DNA from: Egerieenecus merdigallinarum
GTDB lineage: Bacteria > Bacillota > Clostridia > Christensenellales > Aristaeellaceae
Length of the DNA: 64,000 nt
Direction of reading: 5' to 3'
Assembly (NCBI GenBank): GCA_018711985.1
Contig: DVHS01000122.1
Coordinates: 1 to 64,000, forward strand
Shown here: piece after piece, positions 52,069 through 59,878 of the stretch
How the letters are laid out: each line of letters starts with the position of its first letter
Position numbering within the stretch: the first letter of the stretch is position 1
The notes under the pieces: generated by a model
What the model was told of the DNA's origin: nothing
Databases searched by the model: none
Seen by the model: the letters and a program-made list of their open reading frames with translations, nothing else
Position numbers and translations under genes: made by a program

Positions 52069-53060
52069 ATGAATTGGATGTGGTGCTTTCTTCCCGGGTA
52101 CGCCTGGCCAGAAATTACGAAGATTTGCCCTTTGACCTGGGGGAGAAGCCGGACAGCGCCGCCATGTGTGTGGCGCGGACGGTGCAGGCCCTGCGCCTGG
52201 AGGAAAACGCCCCCGTGTATGACCTGGTCCGCCTGCGGGATTTAACGCCGCTGCAGCGGCAGGGCCTGGCGGAGAGCCGGAAGATCAGCCGGGATCTGAT
52301 GACCCATGCCGCGGCGGCCGCTGTGCTTCTGCGGGAGGAGGAATCCCTCTCCATCATGATGAATGAGGAGGATCACCTGCGCATACAGGCGGTGAGCGAG
52401 GGATTGAACCTGGCGGATGCGGCGGAAAAATGCTTCCGGGTGGACGATAGCCTTTCCCGGCACGTGACCTTTGCCTTTGACAATCAGCTGGGCTACCTGA
52501 CTGCATGCCCCACCAATACGGGCACGGGAATGCGGGCCAGCCTGCTGATGCATCTGCCCATGCTGACCCTTTGCAAGCAAATGGGCAACGTGGGGCAGAT
52601 CGTGGCCAAGGTGGGATTGACCATCCACGGGGTCTACGGAGAGGGCTCGGAGGCGTTGGGGAACCTGTACCAGGTCTCCAACCAGGTGACGCTGGGCCGT
52701 ACGGAGCAGGAGCTCATCAGCGCGGTGACGGCGGTTGGCCACCAGCTCATCGACATGGAGCGCACCCTGCGGGACAAGGCGCTGGCCGGCGGTAGAATCA
52801 ACCTGGAGGATGCTGTCTACCGGGCTTGGGGCCTGATGACCCACGCCCGGCTGATGCCCAAAAAAGAATTTTTTGCCCATTGGTCCAACCTGCGCCTGGG
52901 GGCGGCCACCAAGCTGCTGGCCATACCCCTGGAACGGGTGGATGCGCTGCTGACGGATTGCCAGGATGCGCATCTGTGCGCCTGGGAGGAAGCCGCCCTG
53001 GAGGGTACGGCACTGGATCAGGCGCGGGCCAAGCGCGCCCGGATGATGCTGGCGGGTTAA
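52065..53060 (+). CDS. mcsB: Protein-arginine kinase McsB
   Basis: 331 residues, phosphagen-kinase fold. ATP-binding LSSRVRLARNYEDLPFDLG, catalytic-region IMMNEEDHLRIQAVSEG, LTACPTNTGTGMRASLLMHL and GLTIHGVYGEGSEALGNLYQ. Phosphorylates arginines on misfolded proteins and on CtsR, tagging them for ClpC-ClpP. C-terminal RAKRARMMLAG. Slightly shorter than the usual 350-365 residues. Between mcsA and clpC. Confidence 0.96.
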   Translation: MNELDVVLSSRVRLARNYEDLPFDLGEKPDSAAMCVARTVQALRLEENAPVYDLVRLRDLTPLQRQGLAESRKISRDLMTHAAAAAVLLREEESLSIMMNEEDHLRIQAVSEGLNLADAAEKCFRVDDSLSRHVTFAFDNQLGYLTACPTNTGTGMRASLLMHLPMLTLCKQMGNVGQIVAKVGLTIHGVYGEGSEALGNLYQVSNQVTLGRTEQELISAVTAVGHQLIDMERTLRDKALAGGRINLEDAVYRAWGLMTHARLMPKKEFFAHWSNLRLGAATKLLAIPLERVDALLTDCQDAHLCAWEEAALEGTALDQARAKRARMMLAG

Positions 53061-53110
53061 AACCCCGCCCATTCGGGCAGGATGATTTGCGTATGATGAG
53101 GAGGTTTTCC

Positions 53111-55606
53111 ATGGCGATATTCGGTCGTTTTACGGAGCGGGCGCAGCGGGCGCTTTCAGCCGCCCAGCGGGAGGCAGCGGAGCTGCGTCAGCCTTATGTG
53201 GGTACGGAGCATCTGCTGCTGGGATTGCTCAAGGAGCCGGAGCGCCTTCCGGAGGCTATTGGCTCCCGGGTGAATTATCAACAGGTGCGGGACATGCTTA
53301 GCGTGGGCGCGGCGGACCGGCTCGGCACGGTGGGGGCATCCCCGCTGTTTGAGCTGACGCCGCGGGCCAAGAAGTTGCTGGAGCAAAGCATCTTGGAGTC
53401 CCGCCGCTTGGGACAAAGCTATGTGAGCGTGGAGCATTTCTGGCTGGCGATTCTCCGGGAGGGGGATGGCGTGGCGGCCAATGTGCTGCGCCAGCTGGGC
53501 GTGGACTTTGACAAGGCGCGGGAGGAGCTGCTGATTCAGCTGCGCACGCAGCCCTACGGGAACGTGGGCAACATGGAGCAGGAACGGCCCCAGGAAAAGA
53601 GCAGGGGAAAGCAGGAGACGCCCACCCTTGCCCAGTATAGCCGGGATCTGACCCAGGCAGCCCGCCAGAGCGAGCTGGATCCGGTAATCGGCCGGGATGG
53701 AGAGATCCAGCGGATTATTCAGATTTTGTCCCGGCGCACCAAGAACAATCCCGTGCTGATCGGTGAACCCGGGGTGGGCAAGAGCGCCGTGGTGGAGGGC
53801 CTGGCCCAGCGCATTGCCCAGGGGAATATTCCGGAGCTGCTGCGGGACAAGCGGGTGCTGTCCCTGGACATGGGCAGCATGATTGCCGGGAGCAAATACC
53901 GCGGCGAGTTTGAGGAGCGGCTGAAAAACGCCATGGAGGAGATCCGCAAGGCGGGGAACATCATTCTCTTCATTGACGAGATCCACAACCTGGTGGGCGC
54001 CGGCAAGGCGGAAGGCAGCATGGACGCCGCCAACATTCTTAAACCCGCCCTGGCCCGGGGCGAGCTCCAGTGCGTAGGTGCTACCACCCTGGACGAATAC
54101 CGGAAAAATATTGAAAAGGACGCGGCCCTGGAGCGGCGCTTCCAGCCCGTGATGGTGGGCGAACCCACCCCCGAGGAAGCCTTTGAGATTCTCAAGGGAC
54201 TGCGGGACCGCTACGAGGCCCATCATAAGGTGCGCATTACCGATGAAGCCCTGCACGCGGCGGTGACCCTGTCTGACCGCTACATTGCGGATCGCTTTTT
54301 GCCCGACAAGGCGGTGGACCTCATGGACGAAGCCGCCAGCCGGGTGCGCATCCAGGCCTTTACCGCACCCCCGGACGTAAAAGCCCAGGAGCAGCGCCTG
54401 GAGGCCGTGCAGATTGAGAAGCGGGAAGCCATTGCCCATCAGGACTATGAAAAGGCGGCCGGTTTACGGGACCAGGAGCGCGCGCTGCTCAAGGAAATCA
54501 AGGAAAAGCGCACGGCCTGGGAGCAAACCAAGAGCGCGGCCAAGGACGTGGTGACCGAGGACGACATCGCGCAGATTGTGGCCAGCTGGACGGGTATTCC
54601 CGTGAAGAAGATGACCCAGAGCGAGGCGGACCGCCTGCTGCATCTGGAGGAGGTGCTCCATCAGCGGGTGATTGGCCAGGATGAGGCGGTCAGCGCCGTA
54701 AGCCGGGCCATCCGCCGGGCACGGGCGGGACTGAAGGACCCTAAGCGGCCCATCGGCTCCTTTATCTTCCTGGGGCCCACGGGCGTGGGTAAAACGGAAC
54801 TGTGCCGCGCCCTGGGCGAGGCCATGTTTGGGGACGAGGACAGCGTAATCCGTGTGGATATGTCCGAGTACATGGAGAAACACACCACCTCCCGCCTGGT
54901 GGGCTCCCCCCCTGGCTACGTGGGATATGAGGAAGGCGGCCAGCTTACCGAGGCAGTGCGCCGCAAGCCGTACAGTGTGGTGCTCCTGGACGAGGTGGAA
55001 AAGGCGCACCCGGATGTGTTCAACATCCTCCTGCAAATTCTGGAGGATGGACGCCTCACGGACAACACGGGCCGGGTGGTCAGCTTCAAGAATACCATCA
55101 TCGTCATGACAAGCAACGCCGGTGCGCATTCTATTGATTCGGGCCGCTCCCTGGGCTTTGGCAGCAGAAGCATGACCGACGTGCGCAGCTACGAGACCAT
55201 GAAGGAAACCGTCATGAAGGAGGTCAAGGAGCTGTTCCGGCCGGAGTTTATCAACCGGGTGGATGAGCTGATTGTGTTCCATCCCCTGGAGGAAGCGGAC
55301 ATCCGCAAGATTGCCCGTTTGTTCCTCAGCCAGCTGGAAAAGCGCCTGGCGGAACGGGACATCCACCTGCGCTATGGCGAGGACGTGGTGGCGTATTTGG
55401 CCAAGGAAGGCTTTGACGCAAAATATGGCGCGCGTCCGCTGCGCCGGGTGATTCAGCGCCTGGTGGAGGATACCCTGAGCGAAGAGCTGATCTCCGGAAC
55501 CATCTCCCTGGGCGACACGGTACAGCTGCGGATGGAGAACGACCACATCACCGTGAGCCGGATGGACCAGGTGCCCCAGAAAGAAGCACAGCCGGAAACG
55601 GTTTAA
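53111..55606 (+). CDS. clpC: ATP-dependent Clp protease ATPase subunit ClpC
   Basis: 831 residues. Start ATG 53111 (MAIFGRFTERAQRALSAAQ), set by GAGGAGG; longer frames upstream overlap mcsB and have no SD. N domain with two Clp repeats (PYVGTEHLLLGLLKE, SYVSVEHFWLAILREGDG); D1 Walker A GEPGVGKSAVVEG and Walker B ILFIDEIHNLVG; middle UVR motif (AIAHQDYEKAAGLRDQERAL), typical of ClpC and absent from ClpB; D2 Walker A GPTGVGKTELCRAL and Walker B VVLLDEVEKAHPDVF. Unfolds arginine-phosphorylated proteins for ClpP. The short M domain also separates it from ClpB. Last gene of the operon; radA, which often follows, is absent. Confidence 0.97.
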   Translation: MAIFGRFTERAQRALSAAQREAAELRQPYVGTEHLLLGLLKEPERLPEAIGSRVNYQQVRDMLSVGAADRLGTVGASPLFELTPRAKKLLEQSILESRRLGQSYVSVEHFWLAILREGDGVAANVLRQLGVDFDKAREELLIQLRTQPYGNVGNMEQERPQEKSRGKQETPTLAQYSRDLTQAARQSELDPVIGRDGEIQRIIQILSRRTKNNPVLIGEPGVGKSAVVEGLAQRIAQGNIPELLRDKRVLSLDMGSMIAGSKYRGEFEERLKNAMEEIRKAGNIILFIDEIHNLVGAGKAEGSMDAANILKPALARGELQCVGATTLDEYRKNIEKDAALERRFQPVMVGEPTPEEAFEILKGLRDRYEAHHKVRITDEALHAAVTLSDRYIADRFLPDKAVDLMDEAASRVRIQAFTAPPDVKAQEQRLEAVQIEKREAIAHQDYEKAAGLRDQERALLKEIKEKRTAWEQTKSAAKDVVTEDDIAQIVASWTGIPVKKMTQSEADRLLHLEEVLHQRVIGQDEAVSAVSRAIRRARAGLKDPKRPIGSFIFLGPTGVGKTELCRALGEAMFGDEDSVIRVDMSEYMEKHTTSRLVGSPPGYVGYEEGGQLTEAVRRKPYSVVLLDEVEKAHPDVFNILLQILEDGRLTDNTGRVVSFKNTIIVMTSNAGAHSIDSGRSLGFGSRSMTDVRSYETMKETVMKEVKELFRPEFINRVDELIVFHPLEEADIRKIARLFLSQLEKRLAERDIHLRYGEDVVAYLAKEGFDAKYGARPLRRVIQRLVEDTLSEELISGTISLGDTVQLRMENDHITVSRMDQVPQKEAQPETV

Positions 55607-55694
55607 CGGGGACTGCCTCTGGGTAAAAAGGGATGGTTGTTTCCGGCGGATGCGGGGAGCAGCCTTTCCCATGAAAATGCACGGTAGCAATAAG

Positions 55695-55737
55695 AAAACG
55701 TCCTGCCTTCTTCGTTTGGAAGGAGCAGGACGTTTTT
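55695..55737. terminator. Bidirectional terminator after clpC / after oppF
   Basis: AAAACGTCCTGC and GCAGGACGTTTTT enclose an inner CTTC/GAAG pair; A-run and T-run on the two sides, convergent genes. Confidence 0.92.
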
Positions 55738-55756
55738 ATGTGGTGCAAAGACCGTG

Positions 55757-56683
55757 TTACCAGTTTTTCCAGGCGGCTAGCTCTTCATCATTGCACAGCA
55801 CCTGGTGTCCGGGCTCGATATCCTGCCAGCGGGGGGGATGCTGCTCGTAGTGATGGCAGGAGGGATCGTAGATCTCCAGCACCTTTTTCTTTTCCACATC
55901 GGGATTGGGCTGCGGAATGGCGGAGAGCAGTGCACGGGTGTAGGGATGGGCAGGATGCCGGAAGAGCGTCTCCGTGTCGGCCATTTCCACAATCAAGCCC
56001 TTGTGTACCACGGCGATACGGTCACAGATGAAGCGCATCACGGACAGGTCGTGGCTGATGAACAGATACGTCAGCCCGCGCTCCTTCTGCAGCTGGCTCA
56101 TGAGGTTTAGCACCTGAGCGCGGATGGATACATCCAGGGCGGAAATGGGTTCGTCGGCGATGATAAATTCGGGGTTCATGATCAGCGCCCGGGCGATGCC
56201 GATACGCTGACGCTGGCCGCCGGAAAATTCATGGGGAAACCGCGTGGCAAACTCCGGGGGCAGTCCCACCGCATGCAGGGCGGCGGTAACTCTTTCCTGA
56301 ATCTGCGCTTTGGTATAACCGCGCCCCTGCAACCCTTCGGAGACGATGTAGTCAATCTTCGCGCGCTCGTTCAGGCTGGCCATGGGGTCCTGGAAAATCA
56401 TCTGGATTTTTTGCGTGATTTCCCGGTCCAGCTCCTTGGAAATGTGGCCGGTAATCTCCCGTCCCTTGAACTGGATGGAGCCGGCGCTTGCCGGGTATAC
56501 GCGGATGATGCAGCGGCCAATGGTGGTTTTGCCGGAGCCGCTTTCGCCCACAATGCCAAAGGTTTCCCCCTTGTATATGTCAAAGCTGACGCCTTTGACG
56601 GCCTTGAACCGGTGCCAGCTGTTGCCAAAGGTGACCTCCAGGTCCCGAACCTTCAGCAGCACTTCTCTCTCACGGGTTTCCAA
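55757..56683 (-). CDS. oppF: Oligopeptide ABC transporter ATP-binding protein OppF
   Basis: 308 residues. Walker A GIVGESGSGKTTIGRC, Q-loop IFQDPMASLNERAKI, signature FSGGQRQRIGIARALI, Walker B FIIADEPISALDVSI, H-loop LFISHDLSVMRFI. The oligopeptide-type C-terminal segment with paired Cys (IYDPSCHHYEQHP) identifies the Opp/Dpp group. Energises peptide uptake with OppD. Overlaps oppD by 14 bases. Confidence 0.95.
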   Translation of the reverse strand: METREREVLLKVRDLEVTFGNSWHRFKAVKGVSFDIYKGETFGIVGESGSGKTTIGRCIIRVYPASAGSIQFKGREITGHISKELDREITQKIQMIFQDPMASLNERAKIDYIVSEGLQGRGYTKAQIQERVTAALHAVGLPPEFATRFPHEFSGGQRQRIGIARALIMNPEFIIADEPISALDVSIRAQVLNLMSQLQKERGLTYLFISHDLSVMRFICDRIAVVHKGLIVEMADTETLFRHPAHPYTRALLSAIPQPNPDVEKKKVLEIYDPSCHHYEQHPPRWQDIEPGHQVLCNDEELAAWKNW

Positions 56684-57776
56684 CTGCTTTCCCTCCCAAC
56701 TGCTTCAGTTTGCGGATAACCTCGGGAGGCTCCACCTTGGGGGCACGGGGGTCCAACAGCCAGGTGCGTGCCCGGTGCGTAGGGGAAATATCGAAATACG
56801 GGGGCTGCTCCAGGTGGTCAATTTGCAGCGCCAGGGGATTGCGGGGAGCAAAGGCATCCCCGTGGATTTCCTGGAACAGGTTGGGCGGCGTGCCCTTGAT
56901 GGAGTACAGCTCCTCGCCACGGTGTCCCAGCTGGGGCAGGGAGGACAGCAGCGCCCAGGTATACGGATGATGGGGATCGTAGAAAATCTCGTTCACCAGC
57001 CCCAGCTCCACAATGTCCCCGGCGTACATCACGGCCACGCGTTCGGCAATGTTGGCCACCACGCCCAGGTCATGGGTGATGAAAATGATGGTCAGGTTGT
57101 ACTTGGCTTTAAGCTCCTTGAGCAGGTTCAATACCTGGGCCTGGATGGTTACGTCCAGGGCGGTGGTGGGCTCGTCGCAAATGAGAATCTTGGGGCGGCA
57201 GGCAATGGCGATGGCGATGACGATGCGCTGGCGCATGCCGCCGCTCAGCTCATGGGGATACTGTTTGTACCGCCGGCGGGGATCGTCAATGCGCACATCC
57301 TTGAGGATGTCAATGGCGGCTTCCCGGGCGGCCCGCCCCTTGAGCCCACGGTGCAGCTCCAGGGCTTCCAGTATCTGCTTGCCGATGGACTTGAGGGGGT
57401 TCAGGCTGGTCATGGGGTCCTGGGGGATCATGCACACTTCGCTGCCGCGGATATTCAGCCAGTCGGTGGGTTTGGGCAGGTTGGTCAGGTCCACATACAT
57501 CCGGCCCTGCTCATCCTGCTTGCAGGCGGTGTTTCCCTTGAACTTTTCCAGGGCATCGTAGTAGCGGATCTGCCCCTGGGAAATAAAGCCATTGCCATCC
57601 AGCAGGCCGATAAAGTTTTTGTTCAGCACGCTTTTGCCGCAGCCGCTTTCGCCCACAATGGCCAAGGACTCTCCGCGGTATACGTTCAGGGTGACGCCCC
57701 GCAGGGCATGCAGGGTCTTGCCCCGCAGCTTGAACTTCACGTGGAGGTTTTCCACGGATAGAATGGGTTCTTGCAT
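56670..57776 (-). CDS. oppD: Oligopeptide ABC transporter ATP-binding protein OppD
   Basis: 368 residues from ATG 57776 (SD GGGAGG). Walker A IVGESGCGKSVLNK, Q-loop MIPQDPMTSLNPLKS, signature LSGGMRQRIVIAIAIA, Walker B ILICDEPTTALDVT, His IIFITHDLGVVANIAERVAV; C-terminal oligopeptide segment with YSIKGTPPNLFQEIHGDAFA. An insertion of about 35 residues after Walker A (QIRYYDALEKFKGNTACK) is longer than usual. Confidence 0.95.
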   Translation of the reverse strand: MQEPILSVENLHVKFKLRGKTLHALRGVTLNVYRGESLAIVGESGCGKSVLNKNFIGLLDGNGFISQGQIRYYDALEKFKGNTACKQDEQGRMYVDLTNLPKPTDWLNIRGSEVCMIPQDPMTSLNPLKSIGKQILEALELHRGLKGRAAREAAIDILKDVRIDDPRRRYKQYPHELSGGMRQRIVIAIAIACRPKILICDEPTTALDVTIQAQVLNLLKELKAKYNLTIIFITHDLGVVANIAERVAVMYAGDIVELGLVNEIFYDPHHPYTWALLSSLPQLGHRGEELYSIKGTPPNLFQEIHGDAFAPRNPLALQIDHLEQPPYFDISPTHRARTWLLDPRAPKVEPPEVIRKLKQLGGKAVGNP

Positions 57777-57795
57777 GGTGTTTTCCTCCCTTCCG

Positions 57796-58797
57796 TCACA
57801 CATGGCTCTTGGGATCGGCGGCATCTGAGAAAGCGTTGCCGATCATATAGAAGGAAATGGTGACGATGGACAGGACGATGGTGGGGTAGATCAGCTGATA
57901 GCGCAGGCTGGGACTCATCATCAGCTTGCGGCCTTCGTTAATCAGGTTGCCCAGGCTGGGCACCGTGGCGGGAAGTCCCAGGCCGATGTAGGTGATGAAT
58001 ACCTCCGAGCCAATGGCGCCGGGAATGGACAGCGCCATGCGCAGCATAATCACCGATACCAGGTAGGGCAGCAGGTTTTTGACGATGATGCGCCAGGTGC
58101 TGGTGCCCAGGCACCGGGAAGCGATGTTATAGTCACGGTCGCGGATAATGAGAATCTGATTGCGGATAAAGCGGGCCATACCAATCCATCCCGTGATGGA
58201 CATGGCAAAGATGATGGTCCCCACCCCGGGCTTGAGAATGAAGGAAATCAGAATCAGAATGATGGTGCTGGGAATGTTATCCAGCACATTGTAAATTTCC
58301 GTAAAGAGAAAGTCCAGCTTGCGTACATAGCCCCACAATACGCCCATGAGGATGCCCACACAGGCCTCGATCAAGGCGCAGGCCAGGCCAATGAACAGCG
58401 AAGTCCGCGTGCCGCTCCACAGCCGTGCCCACAGGTCCTGGCCGATGGAGTTGGTGCCCAGCCAGTGCTCAGCGGAGGGCTGCTTGTTCTTCAGCGGCAG
58501 GCCATTGTCGCCATTGGTCACCACAAAGGCGTCGTACTGCCCGGGCAGCAGCGGCTGAATAAAGGTGAACAGCACAATGAGCAGCATCAGAAGGAGCAGA
58601 AACATGGCCACCCGGTTTTTTCGGAAAGCGCGGAGGGTAGAGCGCCAGTAGGAGTAGTTGCTGGCGCCGGTGAGCTCGGCCTCCTCCGCGTCAAAGGGAG
58701 CAAAGGAGAATAGCTCCTTCTCGCTCATGTCGCGCTTGAGCTGCGCTTGCAGGCTGTTTTCCAGGGCTTCCACCTTGGGATGCTTCAGCAGAGACAT
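57796..58797 (-). CDS. oppC: Oligopeptide ABC transporter permease OppC
   Basis: 333 residues. A cytoplasmic N-terminal tail of about 55 residues, first TM (VAMFLLLLMLLIVLFTFIQP), a periplasm-side loop with SAEHWLGTNSIGQDLWARLW (OppC signature), further TM segments and the EAA-type coupling loop YNIASRCLGTSTWRIIVKNL. Its stop overlaps nothing; its start shares one base with the oppB stop. Confidence 0.95.
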   Translation of the reverse strand: MSLLKHPKVEALENSLQAQLKRDMSEKELFSFAPFDAEEAELTGASNYSYWRSTLRAFRKNRVAMFLLLLMLLIVLFTFIQPLLPGQYDAFVVTNGDNGLPLKNKQPSAEHWLGTNSIGQDLWARLWSGTRTSLFIGLACALIEACVGILMGVLWGYVRKLDFLFTEIYNVLDNIPSTIILILISFILKPGVGTIIFAMSITGWIGMARFIRNQILIIRDRDYNIASRCLGTSTWRIIVKNLLPYLVSVIMLRMALSIPGAIGSEVFITYIGLGLPATVPSLGNLINEGRKLMMSPSLRYQLIYPTIVLSIVTISFYMIGNAFSDAADPKSHV

Positions 58798-59741
58798 CAG
58801 CGCTCCCCTCCCTTCTTGACCAGGTTGATGCGGGGGTCCATCAGTGCCATCATCAGGTCGCCCAGCAGCAGGCCGATGATGCCCACCGTGGCGTAGAGCA
58901 GCACGATGCCCAGCACCATGTTGTTATCCTGCTTCTTCACCACGTCCACCAGCAGGCCGCCCATGCCCGGGATGGAGTAGAGCGATTCAATATAGATGGA
59001 GCCGATGACGGTGTTCAGGAAAGACGTGGGCAGGTACTGCGCCATGGGTACAAAAGCATTGCGGAAAACGTGGTGAAAGAAAATTTTGTTTTCGCTCACA
59101 CCCTTGATACGGGCCAGGGTCACATAATCCTTTTTGCTTTCATCCACCATGTAGCGGCGCAGCCACATGGCGTAGTAGGCGATATTGCCCAGGGACATGG
59201 AAAACACCGGCAGTACCCAGCTGATGGCTTTATCCGGGTCAAAAAGCATGCTGATGTGCAGCCACTCGGTGCCATAGAGCTGAATGAACAGGTAATATAC
59301 CGCTGAAGGTACCGCCTGAATCAATACGATGAATGCCGCGCCCAGGTTGTCGAAAAACTTGCCCTTGTACTTGGCCATAAAGGTGCCCATGGGCAAGCCA
59401 ATCAGCATGGAAAAGAGCAGCGACAGAGAGCCCAACTTAATGGAAACGGGGATTTTCGGGGCGAGAATTTCCGCCACCGGTACATTATCCCGGTAGACCC
59501 AGGAAATACCCAGGTTTCCGTGCAGAATCAATTCCTTGAAGAAATTGTACAGCTGTACAAGAATTGGCTGATCCAGGCCCATTTGGTGCAGGCCATTCTG
59601 GATCTGCGCGTCGGTCATTTTTTCAATGTTGGGGAAATAGCCATCAATGGGCATCTGGCGAACCAGGATGAACACGATGGACAAAATGATAAATAGCGTG
59701 ATGAAGGAGCGGAGAAACCGCCTGCCCAGATATCGTGCCAC
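58797..59741 (-). CDS. oppB: Oligopeptide ABC transporter permease OppB
   Basis: 314 residues. GTG start at 59741 behind GAGAGGAAG. Six TM pattern, first helix SFITLFIILSIVFILVRQMP, the extracellular loop with PILVQLYNFFKELILHGNLG, coupling loop YVTLARIKGVSENKIFFHHV, and IESLYSIPGMGGLLVDVV, all typical of OppB/DppB. Separated from oppA by 137 bases containing a terminator and a second hairpin. Confidence 0.95.
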   Translation of the reverse strand: MARYLGRRFLRSFITLFIILSIVFILVRQMPIDGYFPNIEKMTDAQIQNGLHQMGLDQPILVQLYNFFKELILHGNLGISWVYRDNVPVAEILAPKIPVSIKLGSLSLLFSMLIGLPMGTFMAKYKGKFFDNLGAAFIVLIQAVPSAVYYLFIQLYGTEWLHISMLFDPDKAISWVLPVFSMSLGNIAYYAMWLRRYMVDESKKDYVTLARIKGVSENKIFFHHVFRNAFVPMAQYLPTSFLNTVIGSIYIESLYSIPGMGGLLVDVVKKQDNNMVLGIVLLYATVGIIGLLLGDLMMALMDPRINLVKKGGER

Positions 59742-59806
59742 GTACGTCTTCCTCTCTGTATAAGCTGGAATCCGCCGTTCCGTTCATACCCTGAGATACA
59801 GCGGAA

Positions 59807-59831
59807 ACCCCGGCCTGGTCAAGACCGGGGT
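59807..59831 (-). other. Second hairpin in the oppA-oppB gap
   Basis: ACCCCGG / CCGGGGT, loop 11 bases; lies just after the T-run of the terminator on the minus strand. May protect the processed oppB mRNA end. Confidence 0.5.
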
Positions 59832-59872
59832 AAAAAACCCGGCGGGGAGCACGGATGCCCGCCCCGCCGGGG
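59832..59872 (-). terminator. Internal (attenuating) terminator after oppA
   Basis: Minus strand: CCCGGCGGGG, 14-base loop, CCCCGCCGGG, then T6, starting 7 bases after the oppA stop. As oppBCDF have no clear promoter of their own, partial read-through would yield excess OppA. Confidence 0.9.
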
Positions 59873-59878
59873 ATGGAC

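Noticed and set aside
53111..55606. ClpB instead of ClpC
   Set aside because: UVR motif and short middle domain, and position after ctsR-mcsA-mcsB, fit ClpC; the long ClpB coiled coil is missing.
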